Assembly: GCF_019112545.1 (NCBI RefSeq)
Contig: NW_025064880.1
Location: 867,844-931,843 of the forward strand
DNA length: 64,000 nt
Direction of reading: 5' to 3'
Source of the DNA: Guyanagaster necrorhizus
Lineage: Eukaryota; Basidiomycota; Agaricomycetes; Agaricales; Physalacriaceae
The notes beneath the pieces are model-generated. The model was given only the letters and a program-made list of their open reading frames with translations, did no database searches and was not told the DNA's origin. Below, piece after piece: positions 11,493 through 24,417 of the stretch (position 1 is its first letter; each line of letters starts with the position of its first letter). Both the position numbers and the translations under genes were made by a program.

Positions 11493-12931
11493 TATTTGTT
11501 TCTATCTTCCCACCACCTCCATTCGTTTTCATTGCGTATTAATTTTATTGAATTGACGTTTCCGCATTGCCACATTGTGTCGCTTCTGAATTCCCAATCA
11601 ATTGCATTAGATTTGTATCAGCTATATTTCGTCTCTTGTTCACCTCGAATCTGTTGTCTCTTGAGCGCCTTCTTACCTTACCACGACAAGCCCCTCTTAT
11701 ACTCAACAAGTACACATAGAGCCCTTTATTTTTTGCATAGTAAGGTTTTGTACGACATAACGCCGAGGTTCGCCCGTTTCCCTCATTCATATGCCCTATG
11801 ATTCCTATGCTCCCTTATGCCCTTGCTCTGTCTCGGTTTTTTTCGGGAGGATCGTAGTTCTCGCTGTTGTCAGCGCCGTTATATTACTTACATGTATCTT
11901 ATAAGGCTTTGTCTTTCTGGCTTTATCTTGGAAGGGAGGACCATGGGGTTTTATAGACAATTGGAATAAACCTGCCTTTGAACTGTACTTTAACTGTAAA
12001 TTGAATCGTTTTGACTCGGCTTCTTCGTCCGCACCTTTTTGCGAGGTTATCATAATCGATTGTCTTCTTGGATGAATACAGCCATCCATGTGCTCACAAC
12101 GATTTCGCGCGTCCTAATGGACTTGTCCATCGTCCAATTGTACACCATGCTTGGTAAATATTAGAGTATGGCACGTAGATTGGGAGATAAGCCGCTTGCT
12201 ACGGAGTCAGTGCCATGAATGTTTCGCTGAAATTTAAATAAATTCAGAACTCGGCGACGCTGTGATCTCGGAGACAGGTCGTATTCCACAGCACATACTG
12301 TTCTCGCCGGCCGTGTATCGGTCTGGAAGGAGCACAGTGGTTCCATGGAAGGCCCATCTTTCTGTAACGGGGACCTGGCTGTAGATGCTGGAACACATGG
12401 AGAGATATCTATCCCGAGTCTCAGCTATTCCTCCCGTTTGGGCACTTGAAACAGCATTCCATGAGCCAGAACGGACCCTCGTAACAGCTTGGAAGCAGTG
12501 AAAGAGAGTCGAATTTGCGTACAGTACTTACTTACTTGCTGTACACGGAGGCTATTATGCAATGATGCCGCCGGATTCCGGTGGCAGCTGGGAAAGGCGG
12601 CGGAGTTCGAACCGTGAGCAAAGAGGTTCGGTGGATTCTTTGCTCCCATCCACCATTCACTACTATTACTTAGTACTATTTTCTGGAGGCATCTATCATA
12701 GTAGTCCTGGGCTTCTCTTGTCTGTCTCTCTCTCGACCCCAAAAATCCGGTTTTCGTCACCATTTTTCACGTTTACCACCCAAGAGAGGTTTCACGACGG
12801 GGAATCGTCCTCACCTTTACTCGGACGACTTTTCCCACCTAATTGGCTCTATTCCTTGACGGTCCTCTATACAGACTGGCAAGCGTCTGCCCAATACATT
12901 CGTAATCCCTAATTGTTCTTCAAAGCATATA
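11493..12931. other. Intergenic region, 1.4 kb, no gene seen
   Basis: Only short unsupported open frames occur here. The right part (about 12550-12931) is pyrimidine-rich with CT runs and probably holds the promoter and 5' leader of the downstream PUF-protein gene. No repeat, tRNA or transposon signature was recognised. Confidence 0.6.
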
Positions 12932-15900
12932 ATGTCATTATCAGCCTCTGACAGCAACGGCTCCTATTCAAGGGCTCCTCCCTCTGGGAAGACTCCACCT
13001 CCAGCGCCTTCAGCTGCTTATGCTAAACGGTCCGTGTTTGCTCTTCTTTTCTTTCCAGTATCTTATTTCGTCGCGTAGAGCACGAGAAGCTGAGGAAAGA
13101 ATGGCCGGGGGCAGGTATAGGCCACCCGCGCTGCGTGCCCTTGCTTCAGGTGGATCTCCTCCTAATGAGGTTTCTCCCTCTATCACGACTCCAGTGGATG
13201 GCGGCACTTTGCCTCCTCCTACGACATTTCCCCAGGGTTTTAGGAGGGCCAGGGCTGGAACCCTACCTTCTAACGTCCAACTCGCCGCCCAGCGCTTTGC
13301 CGCAGCCTCCAATTCTCTAAGCAGTCTGCCTGCTTCCAGTGAATCACTTGTCGACCAGCCTCAGCCTCAGCCTCAGCGCCAACTTCCTGCCACTCCCACT
13401 AATATGGTCCCTGCCCGTCCAGGTCTGCGACACTCCGCGTCTGTCGCAACTGGCGTCCCAACGAGCAGCCGTCTTCGTTCAGAGTCGCTCACACTCCCAT
13501 CGGGTGGTCTTCAGAACGCGTTTGGACCGTCTCTATTTTCCTCGTCGTGGCTGTCATCGGCCAACGGCAATGGTTTTCCAGTGTTAGACGAGTTGCGTTC
13601 TGTCACCTCTGCAGACTCAGGTGCTGATGACTTTGATGTGCATACTCTGGACTATTTGGGTTTGGATGATGGCCACCGTCCTCCTCCAGCTGCTACAATG
13701 TCTGAGTTGCGTCATCAGGCTCAAGCTGCAATTGCTGGTAACCTTGCTGGCCATCCCTCTCGGCTACGAGCGAGTACCGTCTCGAATCCTTATCGTTCAA
13801 GACCATCGCTTGCAGGCTCTCTTTTGACCACTCCTTCGGCAACAGAGGAAGAGGAATACCTGGACAGTTATGATGAACAGGCATTCAACCGCCCGCCTCT
13901 CACGCCTTACGATTCGCAAGGTGCTGATGGCTCTTACTCAGCATCTTACGTTGCCAAAGGTTTTAAGCAGACGGATCATCTTGCAGCTCCCACCAGACCA
14001 CGAGCAATATCTGTGGGTACACTTGAAGACCCACTCCTTTCTCTCCAACGACGTGCGGGTGTAGTAGACGCCCAGTCCTACATTAATGAGCTTACCCATC
14101 AGAGTTCAGGACTGTCCGTGGTGTCCAGCAACGTCGGAAATCCGACTAGCATCTTGAAAGCCGACAAGAACATGGCTTCTCGAGTCGGACCATCTGTTCA
14201 TTTCCCAAACGGGGGTGAAGCGCCACCCAGTCGCGCTTCAGCGTATCTACTTGCCCCTGGTGCACAAAATCGATCCGTTTCGCCCAAATCGGAGGCTCCG
14301 TCGTCACAAATCCAAACACCTACACGTTCTCTCTGGATCGGCAACCTGGACAGTGCTGTGACAAGTGAGCAGCTCATTCATGTCTTTGCTCCTTATGGTG
14401 CCATAGAGAGTCTCAGGCTGCTTCCGGAGAAGGTTTGTCTAATCGTTTATTTTCAATAGCCGATCTAACATTTACCTCAGGAATGTGGATTTGTTAACTT
14501 TGTGGACCAGGCTGATGCCATTCGTGCCAAAGAAGATGTTCTCAACCGTCTTGGTGGAAATATTGGCATGCAAAATGGTCAGACCGTGCGTATTGGATTC
14601 GGAAAGGCTGAAAGTGCACCTGTTGCTCCGGCAAAGGGTACCCCCGCCAGTCCGGGACCTACTTCTCCGGGAGGCGCCGCAAAATCCACCAGTGCAAATA
14701 CCTCCATGGGTGGTATGGATGCTCAGCTACAGTCTACTCCCACGAGAGCTTTGTGGATTGGTTCTATCCCATCGACTACCACGCCGGCGATAATTCTTAG
14801 TGTTTTCAGTCCGTATGGTCCCATTGAATCCGCCAGAGTTTTGACCCACAAGAACTGTGGATTCAGTGAGTTTAAGGTCTACGTCAAGGCGTGCCAAGAC
14901 TGAAATTATCTCTATAGTCAATTTCGAGCGACTGGATGATGCGGTACGCGCCAGAAAAGCTTTGAATGGTCGTGATGTGTTGGGCAGTGACGTCGGTGCC
15001 ATTCGTATCGGATTTGCTAAGGTTCCTGTCAAGAATGGGCAAGAGGGTGCTGGGCCGGATGACAATGGTTGTGTCACCGTTCAAGGTGTTGGTGATCTCA
15101 GTGTCAACGCGACCATTCAAGCCCTTCGCATGGTGAAAGGCGCCTCCACGATTCCTGCCGACCAGCAAGTTCTGAGCGGCGCTGTCGAGAATTACAGATC
15201 AAATCTTTTACTCAGCATGATCGGCACAGGCTCGCATACGGCTGCCTACATGTCTGATGGCCTACCAAAACCTGCAGGCTGGACATCAATAGTAACTGAA
15301 CAGCAGATGATCATGATGGAGCTCAGTGCCGGTAGTAATGACGCGGAGGCTGATATTCAAGCACTTGCTGGTAATGATCTCGTTCTTGAAACCAAATATT
15401 ATCATATGTTAACCATGTCACAGAATTTCGGCCGCCAACGATGTATTATACGACACTCCCCTTGGTGTCGGAACGAACCAGCAATAGACGGTGGGACGCG
15501 TCCAAACTACGCGAGCTGCGTAAACGTCTGGATTCGGGCACCATGGGCACTGAAGAGATAGATGCCGTAGCTACTGATTTCCTTGATGGCGAGATTGTGG
15601 ACCTTGCCTCGGACTGGCTGGGTAACACGGTACGTGTCGGACTTTTGATGGCTATATCCATCTCACACTCGAAACAGGTGGTCCAGAAGCTTTTCGAAAG
15701 ATGTTCTCCCGTACCCCGCTTTTCTATGCTCGAACGTATCACGCCGAATCTTGCTATGATTGGAATTCATAAGAATGGAACTTGGGCGGCGCAAAAGATC
15801 ATTGAATGCGTTCAAACACCCGAAGAGATTGCCTTAATTGCCCAAAACTTGAGGGCCTATGCCCCTCCACTCCTTCTTGATCAGTTTGGGAATTATGTCG

Positions 15901-17093
15901 TTCAGTGAGTTTCTGTCATCTAGAACAGGTTTTTCTTTTTGACCGATCAAACGATCAGATGCTGTCTGCGGTTCGGCGCCCCCGCTAACGACTTTATTTT
16001 CGACGCTATTGTGGACCGTATGTGGGAAGTTGCACAAGGACGCTTCGGAGCTCGTAGCATCCGAGCATGCTTGGAAAGCCCTCATATCACTTTGAGCCAG
16101 CAGCGCCGGATTGCCACCGCTATCATCCTCAATTCGATTCCTCTGGCTACGAACCCCAACGGTGCATTATTGCTCACTTGGCTTCTGGATACCTCTGGTT
16201 TCCCGTCCAGATACAACCTCCTTGCTCCTCGCTTTACCCCTCATCTGTCTCACTTGTGCACCCACAAACTTGCATCTCTAACGGTACTGAGAATTGTTAA
16301 CCAAAAGATCGAGCCCGACGCATCTAGACAGATTGTAGAAGCTCTTTTTTCTTCTCCGGGTGACCACGTCCTTACGGATGTACTCGGCGATCAGGTCAAT
16401 GGGGTTGCGGTCGTTCACAAAATTATCACCAGTCCCTTCATTGATCATTTGGAGAAGTACGAATGCATCGAAGCTACGAAGCGTGTCTTGATCGAGCTGA
16501 AAGTCATTGCGACTCAGGCGTATAGGAGGCTGATTGAAGAGGTTGGTCTGCCAATTCCGAATTTCCAGCCCACATACACGAGCAGCGGGCCTCCGTCAGG
16601 GAAACCAAAAAGTGCTACGCAGAGTCAATTCGGAATGACAGGACTTCCATCTGGGTATCCGTCCAACGATCAAGGGTTGGCATCTATGATGGCAGCGCTG
16701 CAGATGGGTGGCCAAAATTCTCAGGCGGGCCCTCAACAGCTCCATGTCGATCCTGGTTACGGCAATTCCAACTCTCCGGGATTGCGCCGTGTCCCCAGCT
16801 CCTCTAACACCTTTTCTTCATCCGCCGACCCTTTCAATCCTTTCGGGATGCGGTCGCCAGACATGAACGATATGAATCCTCGAGCTGGACTACAGCGCGG
16901 GAGCAACGGTATGGCGTCAACCTATGGTGCACATTCCCCCAACCTTGGTGGCCAAGGCGGGGCCATGATAGGGATGGGTCAGCCTGCTTATAATGTCCCT
17001 CCGGCACAGACCATGCCTCCTCAGCTCTATCAAGCATACATGTATCAAAATTACCCTCAGAACCCACAAAACATGGGCGCTTTCCACTCTTAA
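12932..17093 (+). CDS. Jsn1/Puf2-like RNA-binding protein with two RRMs and Pumilio repeats
   Basis: Family members bind 3' UTRs of mRNAs, many for mitochondrial or membrane proteins, and control their localisation and stability. Exon 1 (12932-13029) is Ser/Pro-rich and joins exon 2 at 13079 through a GTCCGT donor. RRM1 starts TRSLWIGNLDSAVTSEQLI and is split by an intron at 14433-14480 (LLPEK, then ECGFVNF). RRM2 starts TRALWIGSIPSTTT and is split at 14866-14917 (KNCGF, then INFERL). The Pumilio region begins about 15440 and includes NLAMIGIHKNGTWAAQKII, LLLDQFGNYVVQ, GRFGARSIRACLE and NPNGALLLTWLLD. The C-terminal 170 residues are Gln/Gly/Asn/Pro-rich and disordered. Seven exons are inferred. 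The RRM-plus-PUF order matches yeast Jsn1/Puf2 rather than Puf3-5. Confidence 0.88.
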
Positions 17094-17977
17094 AACTGTC
17101 ACGACTTTTCATGACGCCGCTCCTTTCCCCACTCCTACCATGCTATCTATGACGCTCATTTTCCACTGCCAAAGTTTTCATGTTACGCTGTGTGGTCAGT
17201 GTCCAATTGGTTCTTTTCGCGCTGTCTTTTTCCAACGATACCCAGCCTGCAACATTGTATAGTTTTTCACTCGTTCTGACCAAAACAAGCCACAGGTGTT
17301 GTGGAGATTCCTACCAGGGGTTGTTATTCTTACTTCTCTTTCTCTGCTTGGCTTTATATATCTGTACAACAAAGGACTGCTGCTGTAAAATTCAGCCAAT
17401 TTAGATTGGGTACGCTATATTTACTGATTTTTACTCAAAATTTAGTTACATACTTGACAAGAACATTGACTGCGATGGTTGATGGGAGACTGCGGTAAAT
17501 GTCAACTCTCCGTGAACTGCAGATACATCACTGTCAAGGGTTCTTCGTCCGTGTAGGACTTTGTTAAGGGTGGATGGTATCAGTAGGCATGAGTCGCAGC
17601 CCATTTTTTCCGGATTCCATGTGGCCTTTGGCAGATGAATTGCAACGAATTATGCCATTCAAACTGCACATCGCGTGCTTCTTCGCTGTGATCACACCAG
17701 CGTCGCGATTCCCGAACTACAACATGCTGCCAAACGTGCTTTACTAACGGCGTTCGTGATCCCTCAGCGCGACATTCCCTTTATCGCATCTTTCTATTGC
17801 AACATGTTCGAGGCTTCGTGCGTATCTATTTCTTTTTCCAGCTTTACCGAATCTAACGGGTCTGTCCTCCACCGCATGTACGTTTCCTCGGACAGAAGGT
17901 ATCTCACTGGGGCAGGAACGTTATCCAATATGTATGCGTATATAAGGGCGCTCCAGTACATGTAACATCTTGGCACC
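17094..17977. other. Intergenic region, 0.9 kb, no gene seen
   Basis: This stretch lies between two genes on the same strand. It likely contains the 3' UTR of the PUF-protein gene and the promoter of the sulfate permease. Short open frames here lack homology or splice support. Confidence 0.55.
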
Positions 17978-20700
17978 ATGGCTAGTACAGCGAAAAGACT
18001 GGGCAAGCAACTCATTGGATATCCCGAGGAGATTGTCCCCGTCATTTCGGCGGGTGACTATGTACTCCAGGCTACGCAGGATCCTATTCGACGCGTCGGT
18101 ATCCGTTCTTCAGCGTGCTGCACGTGCTGAAACTATCCGTTTACAGATTCTGGAGTATGTCGCCAGCCTGTTCCCAATATTTGGGTGGATAACCAGATAT
18201 AGTGAGCTACGGTTCCAAGCTTGGTCGAATACTCTATCGCCTGAACAGGAGAAATAGATTTGGGATGGCTGACAGGCGACGTTATTGCTGGTCTGACGGT
18301 GGGCATCGTTCTCGTCCCACAAAGCATGTCCTACGCTCAGGTGACTCTGTCCACATACAGCGCCTGTTCAACATCTGACAGTGTATGATGCCTTGATCCG
18401 TAGATTGCTACCCTAAGTCCGGAATACGGACTGTACTCTTCTTTCGTTGGCGTTTTGTTATACTGTGTACGGCCCTCTTCTTTCGCCTATCTGGACATTT
18501 CTTCTAACTCTCCGTTTAGGTTTTCGCGACGTCCAAAGATGTATCCATCGGCCCAGTGGCTGTCATGTCTTTGACCGTGTCCCAAATCATCAAGCACGTC
18601 GACGACGCATATCCTGGTAGATGGGAGGGTCCGCAGATTGCCACCACAGTCGCATTTATTGCCGGCTTCATTGTTCTAGGCATCGGCCTTTTGCGGCTGG
18701 GGTGGCTTGTTGAGTTCATACCGGCGCCTGCTGTAAGTGCGTTCATGACTGGATCCGCTATTAGTATCGTCTCTGGTCAGGTCCCCGGCCTGATGGGTAT
18801 TTCTGGTTTCGAGTACGTATGCCATTCCGTCTTCCTGATTGTCCTCATCGCTGAACCTCAATTCTTTTAGCACCCGAGCCGCAACGTACGAAGTGATCAT
18901 CAACACTCTGAAAGGGCTTCCAAGAACGAAACTCGATGCCGCATGGGGACTTTCTGGGCTTATCGCGTTGTATATTATCCGCTTCTCATGCGATCGTCTC
19001 GCGAAGCGCTTCCCTCGCAGAGCACGCATACTGTTCTTCGTCTCTGTGTTCAGGAACGTTTTCGTCATCCTGGTTTTGACGGTTGCAGCGTGGTTGTATA
19101 CGAGGCATCGACAAAGCGCCAGTGGCAGCTATCCCATTAAAATCTTAAAGGACGTACCAGGCGGTCTTCGGCACGTCGGTCAGCCAGTCATTGACCCCAA
19201 GCTTGTCGCTGCTCTGGCGGGGCAACTTCCTATCGCAGTCATCATTCTATTACTGGAACACATTGCGATTGCGAAGTGTGAGTATGAATGAACATTACTC
19301 TGGTCACCGGTATTAATATGGTCATTTGAAGCTTTTGGACGATTGAATGGTTATAAAATTAACCCCAACCAGGAGCTGATAGCCATCGGAGTCACGAACA
19401 CTGTCGGGTCATGCTTCGCCGCTTATCCCGCAACAGGCTCGTTCTCCCGTTCTGCTTTGCAATCCAAATCTGGCGTCAAGACTCCTGCTGGGGGTATTGT
19501 CACGGCTGCAGTTGTAATCGTTGCATTATACGGCGTAACACCGGCTTTCTATTGGATCCCGACTGCAGGGCTGTCTGCTGTTATCATACATGCTGTTGCA
19601 GATTTGGTAGCCTCTCCCAAGCAGGTGGGTTCTCAATATGTCCAAGGCATTGCTGTTTTGAGTACTTACGACATTAGATTTATTCTTACTGGTGTGTGTC
19701 ACCCATGGAGTTCATAATCTGGCTCGCAGCCGTGATCATCACAATCTTTTCGTCTATTGAAAACGGAATCTATGCATCCATCTGTGCCTCTCTCGTACTT
19801 CTTCTCATCCGCGTTGCTCACCCACGAGGCTACTTCCTGGGAAAAGTAACGGTGCACGATGGAGCCTCCGAAGACAAGGATGCTCGCGAGGTCTTCGTTC
19901 CCCTCACAAAAGACGGCGTGACCAATCCCCAGGTCAAAGTTGTTCCTCCCTCTCCAGGCATTATCATATACCGCTTTGAAGAAAGCTATCTTTATCCCAA
20001 TTGCGCGCAGTTAGATTCTGCTCTTGTGGATTATGTCAAGGAGAATACTAGACGAGGAAAAGACATGAGTGCAGTCAAGCACAAGGACCGGGCGTGGAAC
20101 GATCCTGGCCCTCGCCAGGGTGCAAATGCGGAATACGAAGCAAACAGCAACCTTCCCCTACTCCGCGCCGTCGTCCTCGATTTTTCTGGCATGTGAGTTA
20201 TATCTTTCCGTTATTCGTGATGTGCCGTTAATATCAACATTGAATACAGCTCACAAATAGACACCACTGCTGTCCAGTCCTTAATTGACACCCGTAACGA
20301 GATAGAACGATGGGCGGATCGCTCCGTGGAAGTACGTCTTTTCTTCTCCTGCTAAAAACCCGAGCTCACATGGCCCTAGTTCCACTTTGCCACAATTCTC
20401 TCTCCCTGGATACGTCGAGCCCTTGTTGCGGGCGGTTTTGGAGTGGGATCACCATCGTTCAAGGTGCCCCAGGAGATCGCGGTGGTCGTTCCCTATCGAG
20501 ATGGCCAGAGGGATAGAAATATTTCGGAATCATGCGACGAACGTCCAAAAGATATAGAAAGTGGACATTGGAAGCACTTGGCTCGTCCTTCGACTCAGGA
20601 AGTCCCAGCTGGCTTTGCTTCGCTGTTACCCGTAGAGACCCCATTCTTCCACTTCGACCTTGCAGCCGCCGTCCGGGCAGCAGAAGATGCAGCGTCGTAA
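17978..20700 (+). CDS. Sulfate permease, SulP family with STAS domain
   Basis: This is a plasma-membrane proton/sulfate symporter that feeds sulfate assimilation. The start MASTAKRLGKQLIGYPEEIV is typical of fungal sulfate permeases. A 52-nt intron with a weak GTCGGT donor then restores ILEYVASLFPIFGWITRY, followed by NLGWLTGDVIAGLTVGIVLVPQSMSYAQ across another intron. This is the SulP signature. Later blocks include FATSKDVSIGPVAVMS, FIPAPAVSAFMTGSAISI, LEHIAIAK with SFGRLNGYKINPNQEL, and NTVGSCFAAYPATGSFSRSA. The cytosolic STAS domain follows about 19950, with LRAVVLDFSG then DTTAVQSLIDTRNEI. About eleven membrane spans are expected for the family. In fungi such genes are usually induced by sulfur starvation and repressed through the SconB/Met30 system; a Met30-like gene lies at 47855-49907. 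Confidence 0.9.
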
Positions 20701-20860
20701 ACAAGTAACTGTCTGTCTTTCATCTTATAATCATTGTAGAACTGTAATGAATGTCGCAATGTACTTGTATACACACCTGTACTTGTAATTCCGTGTGAGA
20801 AATTTTTGTGCAAAGTGATCTGATTTTGAAATGCAAAGGGTTGTTTTCTTTTTCTTGCAC

Positions 20861-22027
20861 ATGCTTCGCCTTCCTCGAGTTGTACCATGTCGTCGATTTT
20901 CAGCTTCAAAAGTGAGCCTTGCTGGCCACAACAAAGTAAAGCTGTCGGTATTTCTTGCTTGTGTCAGGTTTGATGACCTTTGTAGTGGTCGAAGATCAAG
21001 CGGAAGAAGGGCGTAAACGATGCATCGAAAAGCGCTACAATTAGTCGGGCCCAACGCGTACGCATTTTTCATATTGGCTGCCTTCTTGTTCATTAAATTC
21101 ATCTACTAGGACATCTTGGTAGCTGTTAGAAGTCTGTGAACGTCTCTTGGTGCTCCCATCGTAGGCTGACAGTCTCTAGCTGGTGGGTCAACCGATCCCG
21201 AAAAGAATCTGACTCTTGCTGTCACTCTGCGACGGCTGAAGGAATTAGATGTCCCGAAAGATAATATTGAGAGGACTCTAGCGAGGGTGAGCACCTTTTA
21301 TCTTGACTTCAGCAGCACGTCCTTACATCCGTCTCCGAGGCGTCGAGAGGCAAGGACAAGGGAGGGGACGCTATCACTTATGAAGCTCTGGCCTTTGGCT
21401 CTGTGGGCGTTATCATGTGCGTATTGTATGATCTGGCGAGCGGTCGGCGCTGAACGGCGGAAAAGTGAATGTCTCAGCGACAACACGACGCGCACGGTGC
21501 AAGTAGTACGGGAGATACTGCATGCGAACAGGTCGGTTTTTGTCCCTTCTACCGGCCTTTTATATTATGCTCATGACCTCTCGTCAGCTCACACATAGCA
21601 CCGGTCGGCTTTATGTTCCAACGCAAAGGCATCGTCAGGGTGGCCATAGATCGCGGTCCGGCGTTGCAGGATGCCATAGAAAAGCTGGTCGAGCTTGCCT
21701 TGGATGAGGGCGCGCTGGACTTTGAAGAATCAGCTGGGGAAGATGGTAGTACCATCGAATTAACGGTATCTATCCCGCACTTTTCTCAACTGCCATCTGC
21801 TGACCTCTTCCATCCAGTTCACCTGTGATCCCGTCGCGCTATCCCGACTAACGGGCGCAGTTACATCCCCGGGTAAATGCCGCGAACTCTTGGCAAGCGA
21901 GCTTGTATACAGTCCCTTGGAAAGAATCGACCCTTCAGAAGAGATTGCATCCGGTCTGGAACAGCTGATCACGGCGCTAGAGGCCAATGAAGATATACTA
22001 CGGGTTTGGACCACAGTGGATGGTTGA
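20861..22027 (+). CDS. TACO1: TACO1/YebC-family translational activator, mitochondrial
   Basis: Mitochondrial members of this family aid translation of COX1 and other mitochondrial mRNAs. The chosen start (20861, MLRLPRVVPCRRFSASKV) gives an Arg-rich mitochondrial presequence; an in-frame ATG at 20831 adds ten hydrophobic residues and looks less likely. SLAGHNK joins WSKIKRKKG across an intron, matching the AGHSKW start of YebC. Later exons read DASKSATISRAQR, then a DILVAVR segment, GSTDPEKNLTLAVTLRRL, VPKDNIERTL, SDNTTRTVQVVREIL, GFMFQRKGIVRV and ALDEGALDF, all characteristic of YebC. The protein ends ANEDILRVWTTVDG. Six or seven exons are present. QCR7, PET100, a complex I subunit and COQ7 in this window share its mitochondrial context. 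Confidence 0.86.
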
Positions 22028-22264
22028 ATGAATGATTTCGGATCTCAGTCACACGACGACACCCCCTTCAAGCAACCAACTACGATATATGTACCTGCGA
22101 CGCCGCTTGGCGTGCTTGACAATTACCGTACGTTTGGTCCTAGTCTTGTGCTTTTTCCTCCCCGATCAATGGTCGGTCAGGTGCACCACCCGTCGGGACA
22201 AATAAATAAGTGCTCGGTATAAATCTTGCGTCCATGTTAGACCGGACAACTCTATTCCCTCCAA

Positions 22265-23477
22265 ATGCGAATGACTTCCATCCCCAGAGCCCTCAGACTG
22301 CAACGCACCGTATTTTCTCGCACGGTAGCATCTCGACTGGGCTCTGCCTCATTTTCTACATCCAGATTGTTTCGCGAAAGCTATCCTGTGCAATCAGTCT
22401 CCCCATTAGCACCTATAGGCGTAGATGCAGCTATACGAGCAGTTACGGATCCCTCGATATATGTGCGCCCTAAAATCTTCGACGAATTTACTTTAGCGGA
22501 TAGGGTCGCCATTGTATCTGGTGGTAATCGCGGGCTGGGCCTGGAGATGGCAATGGCGCTCTGCGAAGCTGGAGCTCGCGCTGTATACTGTCTTGACCTT
22601 CCAAAACAGGGTTGTGCAGAGTGGCAGGCTGCGCATGACTTCGTTGCCAGGATGGATCGCGGATCCCGACTCGAGTACGTTTCCTGCGATGTCACCAATC
22701 AGAATCGCGTCTGGACGGCCGTCGAAGAGATTGGGAACAAGGAGAAACGAGTCGACATCTGTGTCGCTGCTGCAGGCATTCTTATGAACCATATCGACTG
22801 CCTGGAGTATCCTGAGGATGAGTTCCGAAAAGTAAGTTCCTTGAAATATATGAACCGACAAGACCAACGATTGGGATTCCAGGTCATGGACGTGAACACG
22901 AATGGCGTACTCTTCACCGCCCAAGCTGCTGGTCGCCAAATGAGACGCTTCGGCATACCGGGCAGTATAGTCTTGGTCGCCTCGATGAGCGGAACGTTGA
23001 CAAATCGCGTAATTTTTTCTCTTTTCGCTTCCGTGGGTTGTCTTGATTTTCTATCTTCAGGGACATTCTTGGGTGTCGTACAACACCAGCAAATCCGCCT
23101 GCCTACAGATGGCTCGGAGCATGGCTTGCGAGCTCGGAAAAGAAGGCATTCGGGTTAACTCGCTTTCCCCTGGACATATCTTCACCGCGTGAGTGCATTC
23201 ATAGCACACGTTGGCGGCGCTACCCATCGTACTCGTGCAGGTTGACGAGGCAATACCTGGACAAGCACCCTACGCTACTGGATAAATGGTCGAACTTGAA
23301 TCCAATGGGAAGGATCGGAAGACCTGACGAGTTACGAGGTGTCATCACTTGGCTCGCCAGTGATGCCTCCACATTCTGTACAGGTAGCGAGTACGTGAAA
23401 TTTCTTCCTTTTTCCTTTGTCATGTTTGACAAAACGTTCATAGCATTCTTGTCGATGGTGGTCACCACGCTTGGTAA
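22265..23477 (+). CDS. Short-chain dehydrogenase/reductase, sorbose/L-xylulose reductase-like
   Basis: This is a classical SDR. The cofactor motif is SGGNRGLGLEMAMAL, the catalytic Ser lies in VASMSG, and the Tyr-Lys pair in SYNTSKSACLQMAR. The C-terminus ILVDGGHHAW follows an intron at about 23391-23446. NPMGRIGRPDELRG and ASTFCTGS are the usual SDR substrate-loop landmarks. The first 50 residues (MRMTSIPRALRLQRTVFSR, then SASFSTSRLF) are Arg/Ser-rich with few acidic residues and look like a mitochondrial targeting sequence. Similarity to fungal NADP-dependent sorbose/L-xylulose or mannitol dehydrogenases suggests a ketose or polyol substrate, but specificity cannot be read from sequence. 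It ends 92 bp from the convergent NDP kinase gene. Confidence 0.85.
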
Positions 23478-23569
23478 AATGAATGGTTCACTTGAATGTT
23501 GTCCGTTAAATCCTGTTATTTTGTTAACTAGCTATGATGAATCCCAGAACGTCTAATAAACAGGTTATT

Positions 23570-24266
23570 CTAGTTGTCTTCGAGGACCCAAGGCTCCTGG
23601 ATATGGGTGTATTGAACAACGCCCTCAGGGAACCAGCTAAGATTGAAAAGCCACATCAGTAAGGATCGATCGCATTGAAATTGAACAATCAGACGCACAG
23701 AGCAATTTCTTTTTCGGCACTCTCAACAGAGTCGGATCCATGGCAGATGTTACGGCCAACGGCAAGACAATAGTCACCACGAATGGAACCTGGATACATG
23801 TTAAAGTTGGATAACGAAATTGGAAAAGTGGCGCGACGCACCGACTGGGGACTGCAAGGGGTTGGTAGCACCAAGCATGACACGGCCAGTCTTGACAGCA
23901 TCCAGACCCTGCCACACCATAGCAACAACGGGCCCAGAGGCCATATACTTGATGAGACCAGGGAAGAACGCCTTGCCCTTGAGGTCGGCATAATCTTGGA
24001 AAAAGACGTTTAAGATATACAGAGAGGCAGTCGAGATGGACGCGCCATACGTTTCTCAAGATGCTCAGGCGTAGCGTGGACGAGCTTGAGGGCAATAAGC
24101 TTGTATCCACGCTCCTCAAATCGCGCGATGATCTTGCCGATCAGGTTGCGCTGCACGCCATCCGGCTAGATCCACAGAAGATGAGTACTGCGACAGTGCA
24201 ACGGCGGCCACGGCAACAACAGAGGCTCGCCTTGATCATGATATAGGTGCGTTCTTGGGTAGACAT
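23570..24266 (-). CDS. Nucleoside diphosphate kinase
   Basis: The enzyme exchanges the terminal phosphate between NTPs and NDPs through a phosphohistidine. Exon 1 encodes [12 protein letters not shown]. Exon 2 continues [38 protein letters not shown]. Exon 3 reads [18 protein letters not shown], then [19 protein letters not shown] and GATNPLQSP. Exon 4 reads [19 protein letters not shown], with the catalytic His in NICHGSD. The last exon reads [19 protein letters not shown]. The MIK/PDG junction, invariant in the family, requires an intron that begins with GC (24166-24230). Length (about 150 residues) is normal for the family. Confidence 0.93.
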
Positions 24267-24417
24267 GATTGAATTAAAAGGATATTGGGAACAGTCAAGA
24301 TGGCAAGCTGTAAAGTCGATTCCCTTTTATGCTATCGATCCTACGCCACATATAAATAAATACAAATAGTACCCGAGTTTGGCCGTCTGCTTTCTTTCAC
24401 GTATTTCACTCATCATC

